Assembly (NCBI GenBank): GCA_021781095.1
Contig: JAJXXM010000091.1
Span: 1-16,013, forward strand
Direction of reading: 5' to 3'
DNA from: a bacterium
GTDB taxonomy: Bacteria > Eremiobacterota > Eremiobacteria > Baltobacterales > Baltobacteraceae
DNA: 16,013 bases
Every line of letters starts with the position of its first letter. The first letter of the stretch is position 1. The translations under genes and the position numbers were made by a program. The notes under the pieces were generated by a model, which did not search any database, was not told where the DNA came from, and saw only the letters and a list, made by a program, of their open reading frames with translations. This document shows positions 1 through 7,523 of the stretch, one piece after another.

Positions 1-1
1 G

Positions 2-1285
2 ATCAACAATGCCGGGCCCACCACCGGCGTTACCGGGACCGCCGGAGTCGGCGGCATCAACCAGGCGGTCGCGTTCGATTCGACCGGTACGGATGCGGGC
101 TTCGTTACGCCGGTTACTAGCGGGAACTTTACCATCAACGGCGTTTCGATCAGCGTCTCGGCCTCGGGCGACAATCTCGCATCGGTGCTGGCAAAAATCA
201 ATGCGAGTAATGCCGGCGTCGTCGCGACGTACAACGCGCAGACCGGCGGGATCTCGCTGACGAACAAGAGCAGCGGGGCGCAGTCGATCATCGTCGGCTC
301 CTCGAGCGATACCAGCAATTTCCTCACCGCAGTCGGGCTCACCACCGCGGCGGGGGCGACGACGACGGTTGGGCAGCAATCGCAAGTCGTCGTTGCGAAT
401 CCCTCGGGCGGATCGACGACGTACTATAGCAACAGCAACACGGTGACCACCGCGATCCCGGGCGTCTCGCTACAGCTGACGGGAAACACCACCTCCCAAT
501 TTACGGTGACGGTGGCGCAGGATAACTCGCAGTTGGTGAACGCGCTCAACACCTTCGTCTCGGCGTACAACTCCGCCGTGAGCGAGATCAACAGCGCGAC
601 GCAAGCGCCGATCGTCCTGCAGGCCGCGCAGGGAACGGCCCTACCGGGGCAGGTGGCACCGGCGGTCGGCGGCGGTATTCTTTTCGGAGTCGACAGCGTT
701 ACGAACCTGAAGGACCAACTGACCAATATCGTCAGCGGCTTCTTGGGCAGTGGATCGTTCGGGGGCTATAATTCGCTCTCGCAGATCGGGCTCCAGACCA
801 GCAGCGCGTTCTCGCAACTTTCGTACAATAGCCAGGCGACGCAGCCGGGATCGACCGGACAGCAGGCCGTCAATACGACGACCTTCCAAGGTACCGACGG
901 CACGTTGCAGCCTCTCAACGTTACACAACTCGACACCGCATTGGCAGCCAACCCAAATGCAGTTCAAGATCTCCTCAATGGCGCACAAGGCCTGACCAAC
1001 CAACTCGGTTCCTACCTTACCTACGCAACCGGCTTGCCGACATTACTAAATAACGGCATCGTCGGGACCGTCCCCCCGGTCTCGTTATTGCAGACCTTCC
1101 AGAACCAAAATACGAATCAGATCACCCAGCTCCAATCGCAGGTCTCGCAGATTCAAGATAACGCCAATCAACAAGCGAACACGTTGCGGCAAGAGTTCGT
1201 TCAGACCGAGGCGACGCTAGCGCAGTATCAATCGCTGCAATCGCAGCTCGCCGGATTCTTTAACGGCTCGAGTTCGGGAAGCTAG
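2..1285 (+). CDS. fliD: Flagellar filament cap / hook-associated protein 2 (FliD), C-terminal part
   Basis: FliD caps the growing flagellar filament outside the cell and helps exported flagellin fold into place. The reading frame is open from base 2, so the gene continues off the left edge; 427 residues remain and the N-terminal D0/D1 segment is missing. Residues about 41-100 of the visible part match the flagellin/hook 'IN' repeat (GNFTINGVSISV, then NLASVLAKIN, then GGISLTN), typical of FliD. The middle is Ser/Thr/Asn/Gln rich, as in exposed cap domains. The last 60 residues are Gln-rich and helical with heptad character (QLQSQVSQIQDNANQQ, then QYQSLQSQLAGFF), matching the FliD C-terminal coiled coil. 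fliS follows after 15 bp, the standard order. The family call is firm; the true start and length cannot be seen. Confidence 0.93.
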   Translation: MNNAGPTTGVTGTAGVGGINQAVAFDSTGTDAGFVTPVTSGNFTINGVSISVSASGDNLASVLAKINASNAGVVATYNAQTGGISLTNKSSGAQSIIVGSSSDTSNFLTAVGLTTAAGATTTVGQQSQVVVANPSGGSTTYYSNSNTVTTAIPGVSLQLTGNTTSQFTVTVAQDNSQLVNALNTFVSAYNSAVSEINSATQAPIVLQAAQGTALPGQVAPAVGGGILFGVDSVTNLKDQLTNIVSGFLGSGSFGGYNSLSQIGLQTSSAFSQLSYNSQATQPGSTGQQAVNTTTFQGTDGTLQPLNVTQLDTALAANPNAVQDLLNGAQGLTNQLGSYLTYATGLPTLLNNGIVGTVPPVSLLQTFQNQNTNQITQLQSQVSQIQDNANQQANTLRQEFVQTEATLAQYQSLQSQLAGFFNGSSSGS

Positions 1286-1300
1286 GGACCGGACCGGAAC

Positions 1301-1747
1301 GTGACGCGTTCGGCAAACGACAAGTACGTCGAAACGGCGATCCTGACGGCTTCGAAAGAAGACCTGATCGTGCGCGTCTTCGATATCTTGGTGGTATCGG
1401 CGCAGCAGGCGGTTGAGAAAATGCACGCCGACGTCGGCGACATCGAAGGGATTCACCGCGCGCTCCTTCGCGCGCAGCGCGCCCTCGCCGTGTTGATGGG
1501 CGCGCTCGACATGGAGATCGGCGGCGACCTTGCGACCAATCTCTTTCGCGTCTATGAATTCTGGCATCACGAACTCGTGATGGCGAACATGCAGAAGGAC
1601 GTCGTGCGCGTCGAACGCTTGCTCCCGGACTTTATCGATTATCGCAAAACCTGGGCCGAGGCGGTCTCGCAGTTTAAGGCGATGCAGCGAAACGAGAGCG
1701 ACGCGAGCGAGCCGACGGCGAGCAGTGGTTTTGCCGCAGTCGGATAG
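1301..1747 (+). CDS. fliS: Flagellin export chaperone FliS
   Basis: FliS is a small cytoplasmic helical-bundle chaperone that binds the C-terminus of unpolymerised flagellin and delivers it to the flagellar export gate. The 148-residue product starts at GTG 1301 after a weak purine-rich stretch; 120-150 residues is normal for the family. Recognisable signatures are the N-terminal Y-x-E-T-A-I-L-T-A-S-K-E-D-L-I segment (residues about 9-23), the central LDMEIGGDLATNLFRVYEFW (residues about 68-87), where the family has LD.E.GG.IA.NL..LY, and a final helix ending in R-K-T-W (about 128-131). It lies 15 bp after fliD, and its last 23 bp overlap the next gene, so the three are probably one transcript. 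Confidence 0.93.
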   Translation: MTRSANDKYVETAILTASKEDLIVRVFDILVVSAQQAVEKMHADVGDIEGIHRALLRAQRALAVLMGALDMEIGGDLATNLFRVYEFWHHELVMANMQKDVVRVERLLPDFIDYRKTWAEAVSQFKAMQRNESDASEPTASSGFAAVG

Positions 1748-2120
1748 CCCCGCGCGCACGGCGGCGCTCGCTGAAATCGGCGCGCTCGAACGTTCGTGTG
1801 CGGAGTTGGAATCGGCGCTGCAAGAGCACGATTGGGAGCGTCTCGACACGGCGATCGGCAACGCGCGTCGCATCACGCATTCGCTGGAGAAGGAGCTCGA
1901 ACGCGCCGATCTCGATCGCGACGAAGCCTTCGATGCATTCGTGCGCGAACGGCTCGAACGCATTCACGCAATTCGAGACCGTCAGATCGTGCGCTTGAGC
2001 GCCTATCACGAAGAACTCGGCGAGCGTTTGAAGACGTTCGTGAAATTTAAGGCCTACGCGCGCTCCATCGGTGCGAACTCCATTCCGCCGCGCCGCGCCG
2101 GGCTCGATTCGCAGCAGTAA
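1725..2120 (+). CDS. Small helical protein in the fliT position (FliT/FlgN-like chaperone candidate)
   Basis: A 131-residue protein, almost entirely helical and charged, with no signal peptide or membrane segment. It begins at GTG 1725 inside fliS (23 bp overlap, different frame) with no clear Shine-Dalgarno site, so translational coupling is likely. fliD-fliS-fliT is a common order, and FliT is a small helical chaperone for FliD. Its residues about 13-33 (LAEIGALERSCAELESALQEH) and a following D-W-E-R-L-D resemble the N-terminal helix of FliT, and the end (RLSAYHEELGERLKTFVKFKAY, residues about 88-109, then ARSIG) resembles the last helix of FliT/FlgN chaperones. Sequence similarity is weak and the call rests mainly on position, size and helix pattern. 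Another start, such as TTG 1731, is possible. Confidence 0.6.
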   Translation: MVLPQSDSPARTAALAEIGALERSCAELESALQEHDWERLDTAIGNARRITHSLEKELERADLDRDEAFDAFVRERLERIHAIRDRQIVRLSAYHEELGERLKTFVKFKAYARSIGANSIPPRRAGLDSQQ

Positions 2121-2124
2121 GGAC

Positions 2125-2139
2125 CGGGAAGCTATCCCG
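2125..2139. terminator. Small inverted repeat between convergent genes, weak terminator candidate
   Basis: CGGGA (2125-2129) and TCCCG (2135-2139) form a 5-bp stem with a 5-base loop, sitting exactly where the fliT-like gene and the minus-strand DUF11-like gene end 11 bp apart. There is no run of T on either side, so intrinsic termination is doubtful. It is recorded because it is the only secondary structure at this junction. Confidence 0.22.
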
Positions 2140-3628
2140 CGTCGTTCGTGCGCTTGAGGCGTTCGAGGACGCGCCGCGCCGCCGTATCGAGGGCCGCGTC
2201 GGCGCTCTGAACGACGGCGATGCTCGGTTCGAGGCGCGCCCGGACGAAGAGCCGCTGCAGAGCGGCCTGCCAGAGTGCGCGGTACTCGGCGAGTGCTTCG
2301 CGATCGAGCTCCGCTTCGCGCTCGTTCGGATATCCTGCGGAGATCGCTTCGGCCATTAGCGCGAGTTCGAGACGACGAGCGCGGTGAAAATCCCACGGGC
2401 GATCCCCACCGATCGCGCTCGCAATGCGCTCGCGCACGGCATCGGTAATCTCCAAGGTGAGGACGATCTCGCCTTTTGCCGAGGCGGGCGGGGGCATATC
2501 GACGGCGATCGTGGGAACGAAACTCTCCCCTGCATAGGAAGCGAGTCGCTCCGCGCGGCCAAGTTTTGCGTGGAGGGTAATGCGGTGGAGCAGCGCGGCT
2601 TGCCGATCGAGGTGGGCGAGGAGCGCTGATTCTTCGCCATCAACGCACGCGAGCGCCGAAGCAAAGAGCGCGTGCCCGACGAGCGTCGCACCGCGCCCGG
2701 CGGCGAAGGAGCGTTCGAAAAATGCGACCGACGCGCGGTCGAGCCGACGATGGAGCGCGGGGACGCTGCGCGGGAGCGGAGCGGGTTCGCGTGCGGGAAC
2801 AGGTTCGCGTGCGGTGCGTGGTGCGGGAGCGGGCGGAGTCGCAGCTGAGGGCTCCGGTGCGGGGGCGGATGCGGACGGCGATGCGGGCTCGGGAGGCGTG
2901 GGCTCCGCAGGCGGCGAGAAGGGCGGTGCAGCGCTCGAGAGCGCGGCCGCGGTCGCTTCGTATTCGAGTTGCTCTTCCTCGTCGAGTTCGTAGATCGGCA
3001 ACTCTTCCTCGCTCGGCTCCGCTGCCGGAAGATCGGCGAGTTCGTTGCGCACCGCGCTGGAGAACGCCGTTCCGGCGCTACCGCGTGCGAGGCGAAGGGG
3101 ACGTGCGCCGATGACGGCGGCATTGAGCGAGCGGGCGTGCGGCAACAGGAGCAAGGGGGTGACGCCCGCCCCGACCTCGATGCGATAGGCGATCGTGCAG
3201 CGTTCGCCGGGAGCGAGCGCGCCGATCGCGAGCCCTTCACCGAAGAGTTCTTCGCCGCGCTCGTCATCGAGCGTGCGCCCGTCACGCTGTAGGGTGCCGC
3301 TCCGATAGCGTGCGGCGGCCGGAAGCGGAAGAGAGAGCACGATCCCTTCGGCGGGAACGCCGCCGTCGTTCGAGAGCGCGATGGTGACGCTGACGAGCGC
3401 CCCCGGAATGAGACCGCGTTCCGGGCCTGCGGCGAGTGCGAGGTGGAGCACCGCTCCGGTCGAGGGTGCGCTTGGGGGCTCGGCGACCTGGGGAGCATCT
3501 TCGAGCTCCTCGAGATCGGCGGCGCTCGGTTCCCAGCGCGTCTCGCGAACCGGGGCTCCTGCGGCCTGACGCTGGAGTTCGAGCAGCCGCATGTCGGCGC
3601 TCACTTCGAAGTCGGGGCGCTTCGCCAT
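2132..3628 (-). CDS. Unrecognised protein: DUF11-like domain, Pro/Ala-rich linker, helical C-terminus
   Basis: A 498-residue protein I cannot name. Three parts are visible. Residues about 58-155 look like one DUF11-type Ig-like domain, the 'conserved repeat' of surface proteins: LSNDGGVPAEGIVLSLPLP, then Y-R-S-G-T, then IGALAPGERCTIAYRIEV. Residues about 200-228 are acidic, and about 233-292 form a linker of mostly Pro, Ala, Ser and Glu. Residues 293-498 are Ala/Leu/Arg/Glu-rich and probably helical. There is no N-terminal signal peptide or membrane segment, which is odd for DUF11, usually seen in exported proteins. It begins 6 bp after the ATPase gene, so the two are almost certainly co-transcribed and may work together. 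GC content and codon use are extreme, so its shadow frames are also open. Function unknown. Confidence 0.75.
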   Translation of the reverse strand: MAKRPDFEVSADMRLLELQRQAAGAPVRETRWEPSAADLEELEDAPQVAEPPSAPSTGAVLHLALAAGPERGLIPGALVSVTIALSNDGGVPAEGIVLSLPLPAAARYRSGTLQRDGRTLDDERGEELFGEGLAIGALAPGERCTIAYRIEVGAGVTPLLLLPHARSLNAAVIGARPLRLARGSAGTAFSSAVRNELADLPAAEPSEEELPIYELDEEEQLEYEATAAALSSAAPPFSPPAEPTPPEPASPSASAPAPEPSAATPPAPAPRTAREPVPAREPAPLPRSVPALHRRLDRASVAFFERSFAAGRGATLVGHALFASALACVDGEESALLAHLDRQAALLHRITLHAKLGRAERLASYAGESFVPTIAVDMPPPASAKGEIVLTLEITDAVRERIASAIGGDRPWDFHRARRLELALMAEAISAGYPNEREAELDREALAEYRALWQAALQRLFVRARLEPSIAVVQSADAALDTAARRVLERLKRTNDAG

Positions 3629-3634
3629 CGTCGG

Positions 3635-4549
3635 CTACTTCGTGGCGAATCGCCGAAAGAGCCGCGCGAAGAACGATTCGTGGTGCTGCGCGTTACGCGC
3701 CGTGGCGGCCGGCGGGGGCGTCACGGGAAGTTCGATCCCGCGGGCAAAGAGCGCGCTGCGCACGTGATCTTCGAGGACGAGCGGAGCGCTGCGATCCGCA
3801 GCCTCCTCCATGGCTAAGTGCGCGAGCATGGTGAGGCGGCGCGGAAGACCTGCGGCGGCGCGAATCAGCACCTCGCGCGCCTCCGGCGAGAAGACCGCTC
3901 GCCCGGGCGGCAGCCCGGCGCGCGTGAGACGGTAATCGAGCAACGCCGATGCCATGCCGTCGTCGAGGCGATCGAGCCGGAGCCAGCCGTCGACGCGATC
4001 GGCGAGGTTCCCGCGCGCTTCGATTCGCAACGCGAGTTCGCTTTGTCCGAAGAGGAGGATGTTGAGGAGTTTCTTCGCCGGGACTTGATAGTTCAGCAGC
4101 ATGCGCAGCGCTTCGAGATTTGCATCGCTGAGGTTCTGCGCTTCGTCGATAATCAGGACGAGCGTGCGCTTTTCGAGGATCGCCGATTCGAAGAGAAAGT
4201 TTTTGAGCGCATTTTTCAGCGCGGCGCTCGAACGCGGCGGCAGCGCGAGCCCAAAGACCTTGCCGACGGCGACCAAGAACTCGGTATCGCTCGCAAAGGT
4301 GGGGTCGAGAATCTTGCCGAGAACGATCGCATCGTCGGAGAGCAACTCTTGCTCCAAGGCGGCGCAGAGGCTCGTCTTGCCGGTACCGGGCTCGCCGAGG
4401 ACGACCGTCATACCGCGCGAGGCATCGACGGAGGCGGAGAGCCGCGTCCGCGCCTTCGCCAACGCGCCGAGTTCGCAGTAAAAAAATGGATCGGCGGTAT
4501 CCAGAAAGGGGTCCCGCTCAAGCCCGAAGTGCCGATGATATCGCGCCAT
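3635..4549 (-). CDS. ExeA/GspA-type AAA ATPase
   Basis: A 304-residue P-loop ATPase. It starts with the family's hallmark Y-x-x-x-F-G-L-E-R-D-P-F-L (residues 4-16). Walker A is GEPGTGKTS at 52-60, Walker B is LVLIIDEAQNLS at 130-141, the sensor segment is LLFGQSEL at 165-172, and GLPRRLTML (234-242) matches the family's S-G-x-P-R-x-I-N region. Members include ExeA/GspA, which helps place type II secretion machinery in the envelope, and many uncharacterised ATPases beside polysaccharide genes. Unlike ExeA, I see no C-terminal membrane helix or peptidoglycan-binding domain: the last 35 residues are basic (FFARLFRRFATK). A weak GAGAG lies 8 bases before ATG 4549. The neighbouring DUF11-like protein is the obvious candidate partner. 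The fold is secure; the process served is not. Confidence 0.88.
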   Translation of the reverse strand: MARYHRHFGLERDPFLDTADPFFYCELGALAKARTRLSASVDASRGMTVVLGEPGTGKTSLCAALEQELLSDDAIVLGKILDPTFASDTEFLVAVGKVFGLALPPRSSAALKNALKNFLFESAILEKRTLVLIIDEAQNLSDANLEALRMLLNYQVPAKKLLNILLFGQSELALRIEARGNLADRVDGWLRLDRLDDGMASALLDYRLTRAGLPPGRAVFSPEAREVLIRAAAGLPRRLTMLAHLAMEEAADRSAPLVLEDHVRSALFARGIELPVTPPPAATARNAQHHESFFARLFRRFATK

Positions 4550-4703
4550 GCAATCGCTCTCATTGGCGCTCGGTTCGTAAAGTCTTTTCGACCGGGAATG
4601 GGCAAGCAGGGGGGATAGGGCGGAGGCCCTAAGGCTGTACTCTAAAAAGGGAATTGCAATCTACTGCGTCCATGGCGGCCGGTGGGTGCCCCGCTGAGGA
4701 GCA
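4550..4703. promoter_or_regulatory. Divergent intergenic region with an inverted repeat
   Basis: These 154 bp separate the minus-strand ATPase unit from the plus-strand glycosyltransferase, so they should hold both promoters. No convincing -35/-10 pair is seen; TACTCT after a TG (about 4637-4644) is the best plus-strand -10-like stretch. An inverted repeat, TAGGGC-GGAG-GCCCTA (4616-4631), has a perfect 6-bp stem with a 4-base loop and could be an operator or a hairpin in the leader. TGAGGAG (4695-4701) is the ribosome binding site of the next gene. Confidence 0.4.
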
Positions 4704-5984
4704 ATGGAAGAGCGAAAACCTCGTCCCGTTACCGATTCCGTCGCCCGCGTCGTGCGCGACGCATTCGAGCCGGCGTACTACGTACGCGATCAGCCTGCCC
4801 TCGTACGGGCGGGCCTCGATCCCGTCGCGCACTATCTGCGCATAGGTTCGCGCGAGGGCCGGTCGCCGCATCCGGATTTCGACACCGCCTTCTATCGCGA
4901 AGCCTATCCCGACGTCGTGGCCTCGGGAATAGACCCGTTTTATCATTACTTGCGATTCGGGGCCGAGGAGGGACGCCGGCCGAACGATCGGGGTGTGCCG
5001 TTTCGCTATGAGATCGATGACGGACGTCGTCCGGTCGTCTCCGTATTGCTACCGGCATTTCGACCCGATTATCTCGACCTTTGCGTCGCCTGTATCCTCG
5101 CGCAAAGTTTTACCGACTTTGAGTTGCTCGTCGGCGACGATTCTTCGGGTGACGCCGTGCAATCGATCCTCTCGAAGTGGCAAGATCCGCGAATACGGTA
5201 TCGAAGCAATCCGATCCGTCAGGTGGTTGGCGCGAACCAACACTTTCTGTTGAAGCAGGCGAAGGGGCGATACATTCGATTCGCGCAAGACGACGACATG
5301 ATGTTTCCCGGATCGTTGGAGCGACTCGTGGACGCCGCGAAGCGCGAACATGCCGCAATGACCTACCACGCTCGCTACGATATCGACGAGCTTGGGAACG
5401 TCACGGAAGCAAAAATTCCCTCACCGATCGGTGAGGAGATCGTCATGGACGCGCCGCGGTTTTTCAAAAGCGTCGTTGGTACGTCGCGCAACATCATCGG
5501 CGAGCCGGGCAACGTGCTTCTCGATCGTGAGATCTTGCAATCGATCCCACACCCCTTTTCGCTCGACGAACGGCCGATGCAATTTCTCGGCGACGTGGCG
5601 CTCTATGCCAATATTTCCGATCGAGGGCTCCCAATCGTGGGGCTATCGTATTTCGGCGGCGCATTCCGGCATCACTCGGGGCAATTTTCAAACAGCGCAA
5701 GTCCGCAGTACTCGGCCGGCCTATTCGAGTGGGAGTACCTCCTTCGATGGGCCTCGGATCGTGGGCACATCGGTGACGACACCTACCTTCCTTCCATCGC
5801 GCGCATCATCCACGAGATGTACGTTCCATCGGTCGATCGATTTCCGGAATTACAGCGATTCATCACCCTTGCGGGCCGAGGAGAGAACGGAAAATACCTG
5901 TCCCCTGAGTATGAAGAAGCCCTCGACGAAGCTCGAGCCGCGGTCGCCGCGCGGGTCGACGAATCAAAACGTAGCCGGGGCTAA
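4704..5984 (+). CDS. Family 2 glycosyltransferase with N-terminal tandem repeats
   Basis: A 426-residue glycosyltransferase. The GT-A catalytic domain begins at about residue 110 (PVVSVLLPAFRP). It has the nucleotide-binding acidic motif DDSSGD at 145-150 and the metal-binding QDDDMM at 195-200, in place of the family's usual D-x-D. Residues about 20-95 hold two copies of a roughly 40-residue repeat of the type F-D-x-x-Y-Y...HYLRIGSREGRSP and FDTAFYREAYPDVVASGIDPFYHYLRFG.EEGRRP, a module often attached to bacterial cell-surface glycosyltransferases. No membrane helices, so cytoplasmic. ATG 4704 is preceded by TGAGGAG, a good ribosome binding site. It stands alone between the ATPase unit and the modification operon. 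Inferred role: transfer of the sugar made by neighbouring genes to flagellin or a lipid-linked glycan. Donor and acceptor cannot be read from sequence. Confidence 0.87.
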   Translation: MEERKPRPVTDSVARVVRDAFEPAYYVRDQPALVRAGLDPVAHYLRIGSREGRSPHPDFDTAFYREAYPDVVASGIDPFYHYLRFGAEEGRRPNDRGVPFRYEIDDGRRPVVSVLLPAFRPDYLDLCVACILAQSFTDFELLVGDDSSGDAVQSILSKWQDPRIRYRSNPIRQVVGANQHFLLKQAKGRYIRFAQDDDMMFPGSLERLVDAAKREHAAMTYHARYDIDELGNVTEAKIPSPIGEEIVMDAPRFFKSVVGTSRNIIGEPGNVLLDREILQSIPHPFSLDERPMQFLGDVALYANISDRGLPIVGLSYFGGAFRHHSGQFSNSASPQYSAGLFEWEYLLRWASDRGHIGDDTYLPSIARIIHEMYVPSVDRFPELQRFITLAGRGENGKYLSPEYEEALDEARAAVAARVDESKRSRG

Positions 5985-5988
5985 ACGC

Positions 5989-6004
5989 CGAGAGCGGCTT
6001 CTCG
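5989..6004. terminator. Imperfect inverted repeat between convergent genes, weak terminator candidate
   Basis: CGAGA (5989-5993) and TCTCG (6000-6004) pair across a 6-base loop in the 41-bp gap between the glycosyltransferase and the convergent methyltransferase. No T run follows on either strand. The placement suggests transcription ends here, but the structure alone does not prove it. Confidence 0.2.
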
Positions 6005-6025
6005 TCGGGTCTTCGCGTCGCTGTA

Positions 6026-6907
6026 TTATTCTGAGGTAAGCGGCTTCGTGAAGAGAAAGAACGGCTCGAGCCGATTGCATCCGAAAGCGGTTGCATCGAC
6101 GTCGGGGAGTACCTGTTCGTGAGGGAATAGCGATCCGGCGAACCCGACTTGGTGAAAATAGTCGACGATGTCGCGCCCGAAGAGTCGAACGTGATCGTCC
6201 TGTCCGTAAAAAAACTCCGCATCCTCCGGCGTGCTGGGACCGTCGAGTTCGAAAGTCCGCTTCAGAGCCGGAACGTATGGAGTCTGCGCGATAAGATATC
6301 CGTCGGGTTTCAAGCACCGAAAAAATTCGGCAAGGGCAGCTTCGGGGCGGCTCACGTGCTCGAGAACGTGGTTGCTGATAATTAAATCGAACGATTCATT
6401 TTCAAACGGAAGGTCTTCGCAATCGATTTTTTGATGGTGGGCCTGGCGCGGAAAAAGATCGCCTAGGACGTACCTCGCAGGCGCGAGCGCGGCGAGCTTC
6501 GTCTCTATGTGGCGCTCGGGAGCGATGTGAAGAATCGATCCGCGTCCCACCTGACTGAGGACCCCGGAGCGAAGCATATACAGCCAGAGATGTCGGTCCC
6601 GATCGTTGCATTGGCATCGCGGGCAGAGATAATTTTTGACATCGGAGCCTACCGCTCCGACCCTCATCATGAATGGGCTGCCTGGCCCAATATTCGGGTG
6701 CGGTAACCAGTTTGGAACTGTTTGCTCGCAGATAGCGCAAAAGGCCACGACGCGCGACTTGGTCGCTCGTCGATCCGTCTCCTCTTTTCGCGAGAAGCGG
6801 TACGACCGGGCGTATTGTATCGCGTTTGTGTGGTTCTGTTCGGTTCGAGGGGAGGAAGGTGCTTGCGACGAAGCTTCCGTGCGATGGACGGAAGCAAGGA
6901 AACCCAT
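6026..6907 (-). CDS. Zinc-ribbon class I SAM-dependent methyltransferase
   Basis: A methyltransferase of the type with an N-terminal zinc ribbon and an unusual SAM motif. Numbered from ATG 6907: two Cys pairs, C57-x-x-C60 and C95-x-x-C98, followed by DRDRHLWLYML. Motif I is SILHIAPE (124-131) instead of the usual E/D-x-G-x-G-x-G, which is characteristic of this family. Then come IDCEDLPF (161-168), FDLIISNHVLEHV (173-185) and LKPDGYLIAQTPY (199-211). Substrate unknown; relatives sit in O-antigen and glycan clusters. The start is unsettled: ATG 6907 has GAAGG 4 bases upstream, but the first 53 residues look unconserved, and GTG 6748, next to the first Cys pair, would give a more typical 240-residue protein. 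It is transcribed opposite to its neighbours. Confidence 0.82.
   Translation of the reverse strand: MGFLASVHRTEASSQAPSSPRTEQNHTNAIQYARSYRFSRKEETDRRATKSRVVAFCAICEQTVPNWLPHPNIGPGSPFMMRVGAVGSDVKNYLCPRCQCNDRDRHLWLYMLRSGVLSQVGRGSILHIAPERHIETKLAALAPARYVLGDLFPRQAHHQKIDCEDLPFENESFDLIISNHVLEHVSRPEAALAEFFRCLKPDGYLIAQTPYVPALKRTFELDGPSTPEDAEFFYGQDDHVRLFGRDIVDYFHQVGFAGSLFPHEQVLPDVDATAFGCNRLEPFFLFTKPLTSE
6814..6842 (-). promoter_or_regulatory. Possible sigma-70-type promoter reading leftward
   Basis: On the minus strand TACAAT (6814-6819) is a near-consensus -10 box, with CGAACA (6837-6842; three of six bases match TTGACA) 17 bp upstream. If real, it lies inside the coding region predicted from ATG 6907 and would favour the GTG 6748 start for the methyltransferase. 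A single sequence match in a GC-rich genome is weak evidence. Confidence 0.25.
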
Positions 6908-6944
6908 CGAGCCTTCATCTCGAGCGTCATGCTTCCGTATTTGC

Positions 6945-7520
6945 ATGAAGTCGTCGACGGTCGCATTCGAGAGTAGGCGTCTCGCTATGGCGCCGATCGC
7001 TCGGGAAGACGCGCAAGCCCTATTCCCGATCATGAGCGATGCGCGCGTCTCGACCTATCTTACGTGGGCGCCCCACCGAGATGTCGGCGAAACCTCACGC
7101 CTCATTGAATCGCTCATCGCTGCGACCGATGATGGGCGTGGGTATCACTGGACGATTCGTGAAGGGGAGCACGTGAGGGGGCTCATATCGTTGATCGACG
7201 TGCGGAGAACGCACCGGTTGTGGACCCTCGATCGAGCCGAGATTTCCTATTTGGTCGACCCGAACTACCAAGGGCGGGGATTTGCGACCGAGGCGACCGC
7301 CGCCGTCCTTCAGCCGGCGTTCGAGGTTTTACATCTCAACAAACTCATTATTTCGCATACGACGGCGAATGCGGCGAGCGGAAAAATTCCTCAGCGCCTC
7401 GGCTTCCGCTTCGTCGGAACCGAGTATCAATTTTTCAACAAGCACGGAGTTTGGTACGATATGAATCACTACGAGCTTTTAGCCCAAGACTGGCTCGCCC
7501 GTCGGGAGAAGGAAAGTTAA
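6945..7520 (+). CDS. GNAT-family N-acetyltransferase (RimJ/RimL type)
   Basis: A 191-residue acetyltransferase using acetyl-CoA. The start ATG 6945 was chosen because FESRRLAMAPIAREDAQALF (residues 8-27) matches the family's normal opening (S-x-R-L-x-L-x-P-L-x-x-x-D-A), whereas the frame upstream, open to 6636, looks random. The acetyl-CoA-binding loop is Q-G-R-G-F-A (109-114) after SYLVDPNY; NKLIISHTTANAASGKIPQR (132-151) and LGFRFVG follow as in RimJ/RimL enzymes, although the usual N-x-x-S reads as N-A-A-S. No ribosome binding site is evident. The methyltransferase gene begins only 3 bp after the stop, so this is the first gene of a five-gene transcript. In this context it may acetylate a sugar amine rather than a protein, but RimJ/RimL relatives vary too much to say. 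Confidence 0.85.
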   Translation: MKSSTVAFESRRLAMAPIAREDAQALFPIMSDARVSTYLTWAPHRDVGETSRLIESLIAATDDGRGYHWTIREGEHVRGLISLIDVRRTHRLWTLDRAEISYLVDPNYQGRGFATEATAAVLQPAFEVLHLNKLIISHTTANAASGKIPQRLGFRFVGTEYQFFNKHGVWYDMNHYELLAQDWLARREKES

Positions 7521-7523
7521 CCA

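Noticed and set aside
1217..2396. Long minus-strand open frames opposite fliS and the fliT-like gene
   Set aside because: GC-rich antisense shadows with Arg-rich composition; they cover two recognisable plus-strand flagellar genes.
2356..3498. Long second minus-strand open frame (380 codons), rich in Arg, Ser and Pro
   Set aside because: It is a frame shadow of the DUF11-like gene. It has low-complexity Arg/Ser/Pro composition and no domain pattern; the 498-residue frame has coherent domains and an operon-like position.
3818..4618. 266-codon plus-strand open frame opposite the ATPase gene
   Set aside because: Antisense shadow of a gene with clear Walker motifs. The product is Arg/Glu-rich without any recognisable fold.
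6636..6944. N-terminal extension of the GNAT gene to 6636
   Set aside because: The added residues lie opposite the zinc-ribbon methyltransferase and show no family similarity; GNAT homology starts just after ATG 6945.
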